DNA of 64,000 nucleotides from Plantago major (GCA_026545765.1 JAIFAC010000213.1:79630-143629); one strand, 5' to 3'. Shown: positions 1 to 11,924, counted from the stretch's first letter. Numbers and translations: made by a program. Notes: a model not told the origin generated them from the sequence alone.

Positions 1-1265
1 AGTCTTACCAGTAAATCAGCACATATATGCTTAACAATAGAAGGCACATGGACCTGTAACTGCTGGAAGATCACCTGATTCCTTATTCTCCAAACACCTG
101 CCAGCACACTACTCACAACAGTAGCTTTAATCTTGTATACACTAGAGCTAGTCCTAGTAGCTTGACTGAACAGACTCAGAATAGTATCAAGAGAATATAC
201 AGGGATAGAAATGCATAAAATAGGTAAAAACACAGCAAACAAAGATTGAGTGAAAGAGCAAGAACCAAACAAGTGATTTCTAGTTTCAATAGAGGTCTTA
301 CACAATACACAAACATCATTGTCCACCACACCCCATTTGAACAACCTTGTCTTCAAAGGAAACCTGTCATGGCACAACAACCACATATAAAAAGCAATTT
401 TAGGCTCAGAGATAGAATTCCATACCAGATGCCACCAATCACAAGATGGAGCAGAAGGCCAAAGCATCTCATAAACAGCCTGCAACTGAACCTTCTTAGG
501 AGCACAAATCAACATGGTCCTAGTAGACTCAGGCATGCCACATAAAATCAAATCTCTGACCTTCAGCAAATGCTTCCACCAAACACTATCACTACTTTTA
601 GAAGTAACAGCCCAAATCCCTTGATTATGCAACCTGTAAACTCTGATCCACTTATGCCAGAGAGAAGAGGATCTTTCATTATGTAAAGCAAACAAATACA
701 CACTCATAGCTGCTTTATTCTAAGAGAGTATTTCCTTGATACTCAGCCCAGAACTATCCCCAGACCACAAGAAGTGCCTCAGAATCCCTTGAATTCTCTG
801 TAACACTCCTATAGGTAAGAAGAACACTCTGGCGCAGAAGCTCTGAATACTCACCAAAACAGATTTCAACAACAGCAGCCTCCCAGCATAGCTAATATGC
901 CTGTGAGCCCAAGCATGAATCCTACTAGTTAAATTATGCACTAATCCATCATAATCAGACATCAATAACCTCCTAGAATGAAGAGGAACACCCAAATACT
1001 TAATAGGAAACCTGCCCTCAGCATAGCCCATTTCCTAAAGAAACTGATCCTTCACATCATCCTGTATACCCCCAAAAAACATATGACTCTTACTATGATT
1101 CACTTGCAGTCCAGAAATATAGGAAAACTTAGCCAAAACACCCTTAATATACTTGACAGAGTCCAAGTCAGCCCTGCAAAAAGCCATAAGATCATCAGCA
1201 AAGCCAAGCTGTATAATCCCCAATTTTTTACACTTAGGATGATAATGAAACCTAGAACAAGATAC
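1..1265 (-). mobile_element. L1-type LINE, 5'-truncated, partial
   Basis: This is a non-LTR retrotransposon on the minus strand. Only the C-terminal part of the ORF2 polyprotein is present, and the 3' end lies beyond the left window edge. The right-hand boundary (about 1265-1290) is where LINE similarity stops and the internal region of LTR element A begins, so this looks like a 5'-truncated insertion into A. The boundary is accurate to about 30 bases. The LINE at 43918-49353 belongs to the same broad family but is clearly a different copy. Confidence 0.85.
1..1265 (-). pseudogene. LINE ORF2 C-terminal part: RT palm/thumb plus zf-RVT domain
   Basis: Translating the minus strand from about 1260 gives the end of a LINE reverse transcriptase. 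It contains the catalytic FADD motif (about 1189-1200), the 'KSHMFFGG' segment, 'IKYLGVPLHSRR' and 'FLWSGDSS'. A tryptophan-rich linker follows, then (about 470-200) the zf-RVT zinc-binding domain with CVLC and HLFGSC. The frame runs through positions 1223 to 720 with a single in-frame TAG near 1033, just before MGYAEG. Another stop lies near 720. The N-terminal endonuclease and first RT blocks are missing. The product would be the reverse transcriptase for target-primed reverse transcription, but this copy cannot encode it. Confidence 0.85.
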
Positions 1266-1560
1266 ACCTGTTCAAGATAAACTTAGAACAAAAGCCCCCT
1301 TTTGCTTTTACATTCATCGACTTTTTTTTTCATTCCGCATCTTTGCTTTATTTTTCGTTTTGCTAGACTACTTATTTATTTTTAAAAAAAATGTGGTTAT
1401 CTGTTTTCTTTTAGTTTATTTGTGTTTGGAAGAGGCGTGACCTTTGCACTTACATGAGGAAACTCGTGAACTCTAGCTGCGGCTTAGAGTTTCAATCTCA
1501 CGAGGCGAGGTTGAAAAAATGAAAACATTTCGTGCAAGTAGAAAATTTTAAATTTTCTAC

Positions 1561-1746
1561 ACTCGCCGCGGCCCAGCTGTTATGCTCGCCGCGGCGAGCT
1601 TGGCAGCCTTTTGTTTTATTAGCTTCGGGAATTCTCGCTGCAGCGCACTTCTCTGTGGGCCGCGGCGAGCATAACTTTTTTTTTTCTCCCATATTACATT
1701 CGCAGATTCTCGCCGCGGCAAGCCCTAAAGCCCACCGCGGCGGATC
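1561..1746. repeat. Cluster of GC-rich palindromes (CTCGCCGCGGCGAG-like)
   Basis: Six variants of one GC-rich palindrome lie within about 190 bases of otherwise AT-rich non-coding DNA, near 1561, 1584, 1632, 1658, 1708 and 1731. The copy at 1584-1599, GCTCGCCGCGGCGAGC, is a perfect 16-base palindrome. Related variants occur in the A LTR (near 5231), in the B LTR (near 7953 and 7977), and in B's interior (near 10375, 10477, 10540 and 10605). This is a family-specific repeated motif of unknown function. Confidence 0.7.
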
Positions 1747-2357
1747 GGGTTTCTTAAAAAAACCAATCGTCCTTCTTCCTCCTCACTCTCTCTTTTCTCC
1801 CCCTTCACACCATCGCTCCTCCACACCCAATAAACTACAAACTCCTTCAATACTCCACCAAATCACCCCATTCTTGCACCAAAACATCCGATTTTCTCTC
1901 CTCTCTTTGATTCTTCAATCAATTTCGAGTTCCACCCATCCAATTTCAAGATTCAAAAGGTACTTTGGCTTAAAAAACTTCGTTCTTCCTTCGATTTCGA
2001 GTTTGCTCGATTTATGTGGTTGACCGTTGTTCGTTCCTTACTTTTTTGATTCTTGTGGTACGCTTTGCATGATTTATTGAGAATTGTTTGAATTTTTCTT
2101 CTTCAATTCAATATTTGACTGATTTTTGATTACCCACTCGTTCATATTCTACATTGTGCTTGTTTTGCTTGCGTTCGACTTTTCTTATGATATTGTCTTT
2201 AGCATGAAATTTTGATTTGATTTGGAAAGTTGAATTGGTTTGGGGAAGAATTTTCGATGATGCTCTATTTTTAGAAGATAACACTATTTAGGTTTGAGGA
2301 TGTGTTTCTTGCACTTCCCACGTATTACTCTCTCCTAACAGTAGGTTTGCAGGCACT

Positions 2358-3212
2358 ATGTCTCAACGAGCATGTAACAAGTGCACTAGAGGAGAGCGCA
2401 GCCGAGCAGCGGCTGAGAGAGGACCTGTGGATGAGTTCTCTCATCTGTCTATGGATGGGAGATCTTATATGGTGGAGCACTACAGTGAGCCACGCCAAGA
2501 TCGGCCCGAAAGGCGCTTGATGTTAACGAGATGGCAGATGAGACCTTCCGAGGTTCCATGTCAAGATCCGCACTCTACATCGGGGATACTCTTTGGGAAA
2601 TGGCAGCCCTACGACCCAAAGTTGGTGCGAGAGTTTTACATTAGTCTCCATGACAGGTCTGAAGGTGGCCAGGTGATTGTCAGAGGGGTTGAGCTCCCAT
2701 TCTCTAAGGACAGCATCAGGACCTTTTTGCATTGCAGGAGGTTCGACAACATCGAGAGAGATACAAGGTATGAGCATGTTGGGGATAACTTGACCAGGCA
2801 CCTGTTCGAGGAAGATTTGGCAGAATTTGTGATCCTTCCTGAGTATCACACTCAGGATTTCAGGTACCAGTCCAAGATCACCGCTCAGTGTATCAAACTT
2901 GAGATTCGTTTGTGGCAGCACATGATCCAGTACAATGTGACTCCAAACGACCACTTCCACAACTTGACAGCTCCCACCGCTCATATCATTCGAGCCATTA
3001 TGACAGGACAGTATGTTGACGCTCCGGATATTATATTGGAGGAGATTCTTTCCAGAATCATGAGGGGAGCGTTTCGATTCCCATGCCTCATCACCGCCAT
3101 CGCCAAAGATCACCATGTACTGTGTTGTGGGGTCTACGAGACCCAAGGGTGCGCTCAATATCTCAAATGCTGTAACTATTTTGAGAGATTACAGCAAAGA
3201 CAACAATTTTAG
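2358..3212 (+). CDS. Putative plant transposon protein (PF20167-like), retrotransposon accessory ORF
   Basis: This 284-residue ORF is the only substantial coding region of element A. Residues from about 85 to 270 resemble the plant 'putative plant transposon protein' domain: YDPKLVREFY near the start, VRGVELPFSK, a middle LEIRLWQHMI...TPNDHFHNL block, and FPCLITAIAKDH near the end. The domain is common in Athila-type and other plant LTR elements; its biochemical role is unknown. The ATG at 2358 is the first of the frame. After the TAG at 3210-3212, a Gln/Glu/Arg-rich, coiled-coil-like segment continues to about 3449 in a shifted frame (EQYTRIEAHYQ, then a TAG, then QEERDRR...), so the ancestral protein was probably about 80 residues longer. 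Both TAG codons sit where a CAG (Gln) would fit. Confidence 0.7.
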   Translation: MSQRACNKCTRGERSRAAAERGPVDEFSHLSMDGRSYMVEHYSEPRQDRPERRLMLTRWQMRPSEVPCQDPHSTSGILFGKWQPYDPKLVREFYISLHDRSEGGQVIVRGVELPFSKDSIRTFLHCRRFDNIERDTRYEHVGDNLTRHLFEEDLAEFVILPEYHTQDFRYQSKITAQCIKLEIRLWQHMIQYNVTPNDHFHNLTAPTAHIIRAIMTGQYVDAPDIILEEILSRIMRGAFRFPCLITAIAKDHHVLCCGVYETQGCAQYLKCCNYFERLQQRQQF

Positions 3213-3449
3213 CCGCCGCCGCCTCAAGAAGAGTCTGGCCCCTCCCGGTCCCACGGACTTCTCTGCCTACTTATCAGCACATTGACGAGCAGTATACACG
3301 CATTGAAGCGCATTACCAATAGCAGGAGGAGCGGGATCGCCGAGCCGATGAGAGGGAGCAGCCCGAGATCCAGCGCTTGGAGCAGCAGGAGAGGCTTTGG
3401 AAGGAGCAGCAGGACTACTGGACCCGACTCTTCGGAGGTGGATCCAGTT

Positions 3450-4851
3450 GAGTGCAGTAACGAGACATCACTATGGTTGGTTACTCTATACAGTCGTTTA
3501 TTTTTCCACTATTCGTTACTAGGGACTAGCACTTGTGTAGGTTTGGGGATGTTTCGACTGTATCATTAGCTTATGTTGTCTCGTACACTCATATTCTCCG
3601 CATTTTCTATTTTTTGTTTTTGTTTCTTATTTTGTACTGTGACTGTGGTGGTATGTTAGCCACCTTTGTGTTATTTTCATTTATTTCATTGTTTATGTCC
3701 TAGTATCAGTAGCGTCGAGCCTGAGTTACCTTTCCAAGTTTTCGAGCAGCTATTGTGAGTGGTAAATCCACTTAATGCCCTTGTTTTGTTTGCTATGTAA
3801 CTGGAAGTAGCCTAGTGCATCGTTAATTCCTTAAGGTCTGTTTCTCTTGCAAATATCTAGCCTGTCCAGTTCTTTAGTCCAAAAGCTGTGAGAAGCCTGA
3901 GCCGGTGAAAAAATATTGTACCGGCATTTGTATTGTGTGATTCATGGGATGTGCAAGTTTTTTACGAATTACTTGCGCCTTTTCATACTTATGTGTACTC
4001 ATTTTGTTTGGGGATGACGAACGATATGCTTTTAATTCTGAGTTCTCTAACTTTTAAACCCCGTTCTAAAGAACAGGTTTGGGGAAGAGTTACTTACATG
4101 TTTACGACTAATTTTTGAGCTTTGTATGCTTGATTGTATTTGAGTCTGTTGTTGTTTCCAAAGCTGTCTGAATTTAATCTCGGGGTGGATCTATGGTCTT
4201 AGTTGATCACCGTCTGTCGTGTTGGGCATGTTTCAGATACTACCTATATACCAGCGTGGCCCTTAAAGCTATATGACTGTGAGGGTTGATGGCATGTATA
4301 CCAAACTGACACGCACAAAAGTGTGGACTTTCGGTAAAACAGACACCCATAAAAAAATTGAGATAAAAGAGCCCAATGAGGCCATGCATTAAATACAGTG
4401 CAATAATGGTTTATGTTTGATTTGCAAGTGAAAAAGGGAACAACACAGGTCTTGAACTTTTGTTATAAGTCACTTTTGAGAAAAAAGTCCCTTCTGATCC
4501 ATTTGATTTGAGTACATTAGCATAAGATAGTCTAGGCATTTTTGTGATGCGAGTCACCTTCCCAGTTTACTTGCTGAGCGCATAACCCTGTTGGACACTT
4601 ACAAAGAGAGTAGAGATTGCATATTATTCCTGTGAGGGACTAGCGTGCTGGACTTAAGAGTTATTTGCTTGAGAAACGATTTTTTGGGATTATCTGTGCA
4701 CTTTTCTGCCAAGGTTACTTGAGAACAAAACATTTGCATTTGGTGGACTTAATGCTTTCAATGGTATATTCGATTACTTGGATTTGTAAGTCTTGTATTT
4801 GTCTACGTGGTTTAGAATCTAGAGTGTTTAGGTTGTTTGTTTGCTCGAGGA
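3450..4851 (+). other. Non-coding interior of element A
   Basis: About 1.4 kb between the ORF and the 3' LTR has no coding signal beyond short chance ORFs. Several blocks are conserved in inverted order in element B (9710 down to 8450), for example around 3900-3930 and 4230-4340. The conservation may reflect packaging or RNA-structure signals shared by the family, or simply recent common origin. Confidence 0.6.
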
Positions 4852-4877
4852 CGAGCAAAGGTTCGGTTTGGGAATTT
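4852..4877 (+). promoter_or_regulatory. Polypurine tract of element A
   Basis: A purine-rich stretch (GGTTCGGTTTGGGAATTT) lies directly before the LTR start TGATGAGAC. The same stretch lies next to B's 3' LTR on the minus strand (8436-8460). Its position and composition fit the primer for plus-strand DNA synthesis. Confidence 0.7.
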
Positions 4878-6098
4878 TGATGAGACAATATTCTTTGACC
4901 TTAGTTTTATATTATTTTAGTGCATTTTTAATGCTTGGTTCCTTGTTTGTGTTTTGTAGGTTTTTGTCTTTTAGGTACGTTTGGAGTAATGACGACTTTG
5001 CTAGATGTGAATCAAGTGAAGAAATTGCAATATGAAGTATTCTTGATGGCCGCCTCGTCGTATAGAAGAAGCAGGAAAGAAAACACCAAAACTAACTAGT
5101 TCGCCATGCCCGCCTTCGCCATGCGTGATTCTCGCTAAGTTACATAATTCTGGAGAAGAGAGGTTCGCCATGCTCAAGTTGTTATGCCCATAAATGAAAG
5201 GTGCAAATTATATATATCTCCGATAAAAGAAGGCTCGCCGCGGCAGATCTATTAAGCGAGCAAGTAGTGGCGCTCATGGAAATATTTTGTTTTCCTTATA
5301 ATGTTAGAATTGGGTTCTCTTTCTCATACTTCTTTTAACCTAGTTTTTGAAGAGAGCTCCTAGATTCAGACATTAACATTGAGACATTCTTCGAGCTTCG
5401 ATTATTCATTGATTTTACTCATCGTAATTATTGGTATCGAAATCTCTATCGCTTTCTTCTTTGCAATTCGTTCTTTATATTTATCGATTGAATTGTATGT
5501 TATTGCATGTGAGTTTCATATCTATGTTTCATATGATTATTACCATGAATCCTTGCGTGCAAATCTCAAGTATGAGTAGCTAAACACCCTTGAATACAGT
5601 AGTATGTGAAGATTATGCATATTCGTTCTAGGGTTTATCGAATCACTCATATAGGTTAGTCTCAGATAAAATCTTCAGAAAACCTTCAATTCGATAAGTC
5701 CGTATTAAATTCTCTAACTTGTTCATGTTTACGGATCGTGAATTGATGACTCACGATTTCTCCAGTATAATTTATTCTAAGAACAATTGGTTGAATCGAG
5801 TTGATTGATTTACTGTACAACAACCGTGTGACAAATATGAGTTATCCCTAGTTCGAATTAGCATAATTGGATCTTGCTGATGTATTCATCTTTCTCTCAT
5901 TGTTACTCGTAATCTTAGCTTTAGTTAAACTAGTTAGAAGTATAACCAAACCATCCATCAACTGTTACTGGCAAGTATCTGTTTACTCTCACTGCTACAT
6001 AGCTTGATTAATTCCCTAAGATCGATCACGAGTTAGGCTTTAGTCCAAGAATTCTACTTATTCTCTAATTGCTTTTAGAGTATAATTTGAGCTCATCA
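4878..6098 (+). repeat. 3' LTR of element A
   Basis: This LTR of about 1.2 kb starts TGATGAGAC and ends GAGCTCATCA, with TGAT/ATCA inverted ends. It matches the B LTRs at 7094-8435 and 11925-12598 + 41176-41814 in inverted orientation. The sequence after 6098 belongs to the antisense gene of host element C. Confidence 0.85.
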
Positions 6099-7093
6099 TT
6101 TATCCCAAGACAGAATGTAAACACCCTCCTGCTTTCCTCGGCAGAGGGTCCGCTGACTTGCCCTTTATCGGGCACCTAATGTTCTTTCGTCCTCTCCGCC
6201 TTGGCCCTTCGCACCTCATCCGCGGTAAATTAAGCCACATTCTTCGGATCTGGCATCGAAAGAGTAGGAGGTGTGTTGATAATTTTAGTCCGCGTCTTTG
6301 AGGCAACCTCCAGAGCCTGCTGCTCTCTCTAGATCCTCTTCCGGCCTGGGAGAGTCGACATAATATACCTCCACCAGAAACCTGCGGAACAAAACAAGGA
6401 AGAGTTAGAAATGGACATCAAAATGCAAAGTCCAGATAAAAAGTAATAAACTCGGAATGCACAAGTTAAGATCAAAGAAACATAGAGACAGATAGAAGGA
6501 TTATCAAATCTTCATTTCGCCACACTGACAGTCCAAATAAGCCAGCCAAGTATGGTAAAGGCTGGCAGGTGAATCCGTTAAACGAAAACTTTCGAGGCTT
6601 GGGATCAGCCCCTTTGTGCAACCTAGCCACCCACTTCGGATGGTTGCTGGCCACAGGACGGTAGTCCGTGATATCAGCTCTTGAGAATTTTCGGGGAAAA
6701 CCCCATTATTCTCTTGCCCTCTCGGGCATACCTACTTCTAGTCCTAGTCTAACAAATACAAATTTCTCCCACCATTTACAACCAAGTGAGGAGATAGAGT
6801 CAGAAATAAAATTAAAGTTTGGCCTATTTACAAATGTGTACATGAGGGCATTGCCCGGACTAAAGGAAATGTTGAAGAGTTGGCGGAAGTTTTCAAAATT
6901 TATTTCCTTCTTCTTCCGCTTGCAGAAGACAGCGAAGTAGATAAGATTACCCAAAGATTTTGGGATAACCTGCATCGGACTGATGCCGAGGTGATCGAGG
7001 ATCGCCTTGATGCTTGGGGCAATTGGTAGCCTCCATCCGCATTGGAAGGCGATCTCATGGAGTGCCATGTACCCTTCCGGCGGATTGTAGAAG
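6099..7093 (-). pseudogene. Tat-element antisense gene of host element C, 3' part
   Basis: The minus strand encodes the second half of a protein whose relatives are at 29870-32660 (D) and 55696-58200 (E). Around 7068-6710 it reads ALHEIAFQCGW, IPKSLGNLIYFAVFCK and NFENFRQLF, the same blocks as in D. This is the 'putative gypsy type transposon' (PF04195-like) domain. Near 6350-6300 comes the start of the downstream MSTL...REQQALEVA-type segment. The piece is bounded by LTR A on the left and LTR B on the right. The first half of the gene is at 41815-42620, and the reading frame matches across the B insertion. Confidence 0.8.
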
Positions 7094-8435
7094 TGATAAG
7101 CTCAAATTATACTCCAAATAACTTAAGAGAATAAGCTGTAGTTGTAGACTATGCTTAACTCGGTATCGTTCTCTAGGGAATTAATCAGGCTACCACAACG
7201 AATGAGAGTAAACAATTTGTTTGTAAGTAACAGATTGATTGATGGTTTTGTATACTTCTAACTAGATTGACTAAAGCTAAGATTACGATCAACAATGAGG
7301 GAAGATGAATACAATAGCAAGATCCAGTTATGCTAATTCGAACTAGGGATAACACTCATATTTGTCACACGGTCGTTGTACAACAAATCAATCAATTCGA
7401 TTCAACCAACTGTTCTTAGAAAATATTATACTGGAGAAATCGTGAGTCGTCAATTCACGATACTTAAACATGAACAATTTAGAGAATTTAATACGGACTT
7501 ATCGAATTGAAGGTTTTTACGAAGATTTTATACGAGACTAACCTATATGAGTGTTTTGATAAACCGTAGAACGAATATGCATAATCTTCACATACTACTG
7601 TATTCAAAGGTGTTTAGCTACTCATACTTGATGATTGCATACAGAGATTAATGGAAAAAAATCATATGAAACATATATGACAAACTCGCATGCAATAACA
7701 TACAACTCAATCGATAAGATAAGAAAGCAATGGAGAAATTAGTACTAATAATCTTGATGATCAAAATCAATGAATAATCCAAGCTCCAAAGATGTCTGAA
7801 TGTTAATGTCTGAATCTAGGGTTCTTAGGTCCCAAATAGGGTTTAGAATAAGTTATGTTTGAAGTTATGGTGAAAGAAATCTATTTAAAGGAGAAAAAAC
7901 GAAGAGAATCCTAGTAAAATTTGACCAGAACTGGCCCGTAACTGCCTCGTAAGTTCTCGCGGCGGCGAACAAAAATCCTCGCCGCTGCGCGGATGTTTTC
8001 TGCCAGCCATATTACGACGTCCATATCTTTTTCTACAGGAGGAATTTGGCTACGATTCTTGAACGAAAGTTGTAGCCCTTTGAATTATATTTCCATGGCC
8101 ACCGAGATCAGGTAAATCGGATTTCATTTATGTCCAAAATGGCTAGATCGCCTCAGAATCATCACTTTTGCAAGTCACGCTAAAACGCCTCTCAATTCTT
8201 CGTCCGAACTCCGAATCCACTTCCGTCTTCGCCCAATTACTCTTCATTCATAGATCTATAACCAATGTCTTCACTCCAATTTTCACCTTGGGATCAAATA
8301 ACACAAAAAATCCTACAAAACACAAACAAAGTACCAAAGCATAAAAACGTACAAAAACACTATAAAACTAAGGTCAAAGACTAACAAAAGACCGCTAAAA
8401 AGGACCAAATGAGACGTTAGAATATTGTCTCATCA
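7094..8435 (-). repeat. 3' LTR of element B
   Basis: About 1.34 kb, TGATAAGC...TCTCATCA on the plus strand, matching the split LTR at 11925-12598/41176-41814 and LTR A in inverted order. The uninterrupted copy of the D target site (near 7750, 'actaataatcttgatga') lies here and confirms the D insertion point. Confidence 0.9.
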
Positions 8436-10408
8436 AAATCCCCAAACCGAACCTTTGCTCATCCTTGAGCAAACACAAAACCTAAACAAACTAGACTCAA
8501 AACAAAAACAAACAAAAAACACATAAAAGAGTCAACTCCCAAGGACCGAATCTACCATTGTAAACATTAAATTCACAAGATGCAAAGGTTTGCACTCAAC
8601 TAACCTCGCGTAATAGTGCATGTAAAATCAAATAAGAAAGTTTCTCAAGTAAATAGCACTTAAGTCTAACTCGCTAATCCCTCACAAGAGGATCCTATGC
8701 AACTCTCTCTCACACTGAAGTGTCCAAAGGGTTAATCACCAAGATTATCAAGAGAAAGGAAAGTGACTTCGCCACAAAAGTGCCTTAAATAACTCATGCA
8801 ATGTACTCAATCGCTAAGTCAAGGACTTTTTCCTCGCATACATAGCAAATGCCAGAACATACAAACCAACTTCCATATCACCACATTCTTGCATACTATG
8901 AATTATATGCTAATCAATTGGCCACAATGGACTATTTTAGTATCACTTTTTTGTTAGTGTCTGTTTTACCGAAGTCTGCACTTTTGTGCGTGTCAGTTTG
9001 GTATACGTGCCATCAACCCTCACGGTCATATGGCTTTTAGGACCACGCCGGTATATAGGTAGTATTTGAAACACGCCCAACACGACTACGGTGATGACGA
9101 GCACCACATATACACTCCGAGACATATTAAATAATCAGGGGAAGCAATACAGATTACAAGTATAAATTAAACATATCAGCACAGCAAAATTCTTCTCCCC
9201 AAACCAGTTCTTTGTAATGGATTGGCATCGATAAAATAGATCATGAAGAGCATGCCGTTCGTCATACTTAACTTACACAGAGAACACAAGAGCATGATGA
9301 GGCACAAACAAGGGAGTTTGCACTTCCCGAATAAATCACACAGGTGCCGGTACAATATTTTTTCATCGGCTAATGGTTTCTCACCGGCTTTTTGGACCAA
9401 AGAGCTACACATACTTTCTATTTACAAGAGAAACATACTTATAAGATTTTAAATCCACTAAACAACTTCCAGTTAAATATCATACAAAACATAAGCAGCA
9501 AGCAAATTTATCATCTACAATAGACGTTCGATTTGGAAGATCAACTCAGACTCACGAAAGACTCTAGAAACATAAGTAAAATAGCAGGAACCAATGTACG
9601 AGACAACATAAGCTCACGATACAGTCGACAACATGGCAACATCCCCAAACCAACACAATTCCTAGTCCCTATCAATGAATAGTGTAAGAGAAAACGACTG
9701 TATAGAATGACTAACCATAGTGATGTCTCCGAAGGTGGAATAAAGCTTATCTAGAAGCCCAATCAAGCGCTGTTCTAAAATCCATCAGGCCTTCCATAGT
9801 GTGGCCGCTTCCAAGCACTCAATCACACACCGCCTCTAGCATCTACTCTCTGCCTCCTGTTGTCAGCCGGTACCAGATTCGCTAGACATGTCAGCCTTAA
9901 AAACGGTGTAAGAGATAGTAATATGGGAGAAGAGTAAGATTACTACTTCCCCAAACCAAAACAAGATCATCAATGTATGGAATACAGAAATATCCCCAAA
10001 CCAATTCAATACTCCATATCAAAACTCGATTCAATGCAGCTAAGATCACAATCATAAGAAAGGTCATAAGCAATGCAAAATAGGTACAACGTGGCATAAT
10101 TTTGACTGGGGTGCAATTGAACAATCAAACAAGTGAATCCAAAAGCAAGAAGCAATCAAACATATAGTATCATGCAATCAACCCACAAGAGTAAATAATT
10201 AGGAACTAACGACGATCAACCAAGTAAATCAAGTAAAACTCGAAATTAATGGAAGAAGGAAGTTTTCAAGCCAAAGTACCTTTAAATCGCAAAAGAGTGG
10301 TGTAAGAAACTTGAAATTGGGGAAATAATAAAAAAGGATGAGAAGAAGAAAAGAGCAGGGTTTTTTTTTTTGTCTCGCCTTCCCTTCGTCGTGGCGAGTT
10401 TTCTTTAT

Positions 10409-10411
<3 letters not shown>

Positions 10412-10467
<56 letters not shown>
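10412..10467. repeat. (AT)n microsatellite
   Basis: An uninterrupted AT dinucleotide run of about 56 bases inside element B. It makes a chance ORF of repeated Ile-Tyr that should not be annotated. Confidence 0.95.
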
Positions 10468-10473
<6 letters not shown>

Positions 10474-11902
10474 TATCTCGCCGCGGCGGGAATTTAGTAG
10501 AGAAACACTGTGACAGAGAATAGACGCCACAATGCGGCAGTGCTCGCCATGTAAAACTTACTTAATGCACAAGTAGATCAGAGACCACCGCATGTAGTAA
10601 GATGTTTCGCCATGCGAGAGTAATTTTTTTTTTTTCAAAAAATTCACTTGCACTTAGTTCAACCTCGCGTCGCAAGATCGAAGCTCTAAGCCTCAGCTGG
10701 AGTTTACGAGTTTCCTCGTATGAGTGCAAAGGTCCCCCCTTCCAGAGACACAATTAAACTAAAAACAAAACAAACACATAAAAGTGGCTAACATACCACC
10801 CCACGTAGACATATAAGGCACACAGGCCGCAAAAAGATATGCAATCCTATGTGGCTCACCGACCACCACTATGAAAGTGATGAAAACGGACACAAAACAC
10901 ATGAAATCCCTCCCCAAACCTAAAATTTAGCTCGTCCTCGAGTTCCAAGTTTAAGCAAGCGTAGGAATAGAAAAGAAAAAACAAAAAATTGATAATAAAG
11001 AAAAACTTACCCCCGGGTTGCCTCCTGAAGCGCTTTTATTATAGTCGCTGCTCGACGTTTTGGGAATGCTGCTATCTAGTATCAAACAGGAACGAATCCC
11101 TTGCATCCTTTCCGGTATCCTCAGCATTTTGTGAGCCATCCTTAGCTCCTCTCCTCAAGTTCTCTAATAATTCCATGATTCCCTGCAAACTAAAATTAAA
11201 CAAATCAGAAAATTTAAAAACTAAAAAATAACTATGGGAAACAGAGGGAAAATAAAAACGAGTACTTGGGTCGAAACTCCCTGGGCAATCCAATGTATGT
11301 GATGGAACCAATACGTGCGAATCACAAGCAAGTAATGGAGTAGAATGTATTTCATCTTGTTCTGTGGGGGCAGATTCGAAAGTTAGCTCAGCAAGGCAGT
11401 TTGTCTTCTCACGCCGATGTTCTCATGCCACAACATCGCCTCTTTATAAATACAAACTCGCATTGATAAACTCAAAGAATTGTCCAAGTTCAACTCATCT
11501 ACGGGTTGTCTCACTTCATCTAACATCATTCTACTACTCTCGGCTCATCCCCAATAGAAACATCCTATCCATTCCTTATCCTCCAAATTCAAAGATATAT
11601 GTACTCTTCTTGCAAATTAAGTAATCAAACCATGCTTCACAAATCTTTCTCCACAAAATTGTCGAAGTCATAAGCACTTCCTCTTTGTTCATGGAGTCAG
11701 TTTCGCCGATAAGCCAATCTCAATAGGTTTTTGATTTTAAGATTGGGGATTTGTATGGCTTCTCGGTTGCCATAAGTTCCTGCACACATAAAGAAAGGAA
11801 ACCACGAGTAGTTAAGAAAAAAAATAAACAAAAAACTAGCTAAACAAATAAAAACTATAAAAAAACAAAAAATCACACTCAAACGCTACAGTAGGAATTA
11901 AT

Positions 11903-11920
11903 TCCCCGGCATCGGCGCCA
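11903..11920 (-). promoter_or_regulatory. Primer binding site, tRNA-Asp type, of element B
   Basis: Reading the minus strand, four bases after the LTR end comes TGGCGCCGATGCCGGGGA. From memory of the tRNA-Asp 3' end, this is complementary with one mismatch. tRNA-Asp is the usual primer of Athila-group Ty3 elements. This fixes the orientation of B and identifies the right-hand LTR as the 5' LTR. Confidence 0.85.
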
Positions 11921-11924
11921 AATT

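Larger units (their letters stand above)
1266..6098 (+). mobile_element. Non-autonomous LTR retrotransposon A (LARD-like), 5' part missing
   Basis: The interior (about 1290-4877) and one LTR (4878-6098) of an LTR element lie on the plus strand. Element B at 7094-41814 is the same family in the opposite orientation: its LTR, PPT region, the conserved block at 4200-4340 (8950-9080 in B) and the start region at 1430-1520 (10660-10740 in B) all match in inverted order. No gag, protease, RT, RNase H or integrase is visible; the only coding region is the ORF at 2358-3212. B's PBS is complementary to tRNA-Asp, as in Athila-group Ty3 elements, so A is inferred to be a large derivative mobilised by such an element. 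The 5' LTR would lie left of the LINE at 1-1265, outside the window. Confidence 0.8.
8436..11924 (-). other. Non-coding interior of element B
   Basis: No credible protein is encoded here; the short ORFs match no family I recognise. On the minus strand the region starts with the PBS at 11920 and ends with a purine-rich stretch (TTTGGGGATTTT) beside the 3' LTR near 8436-8450. It aligns in pieces with A in inverted order. Relative to A, the ORF-containing block is deleted between about 9740 and 9890. Confidence 0.7.

Noticed and set aside
1532..2023. 163-residue ORF on the plus strand in element A
   Set aside because: It reads through the GC-palindrome cluster and a Ser/Pro/His-rich low-complexity stretch; it has no domain-like character and no conserved counterpart in B.
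2523..3158. 211-residue ORF on the minus strand
   Set aside because: It lies wholly opposite the PF20167-type ORF at 2358-3212, matches no family I know, and its length follows from the codon bias of the real frame.
10338..10523. ORF with an Ile-Tyr repeat
   Set aside because: It is a translation of the (AT)n microsatellite.
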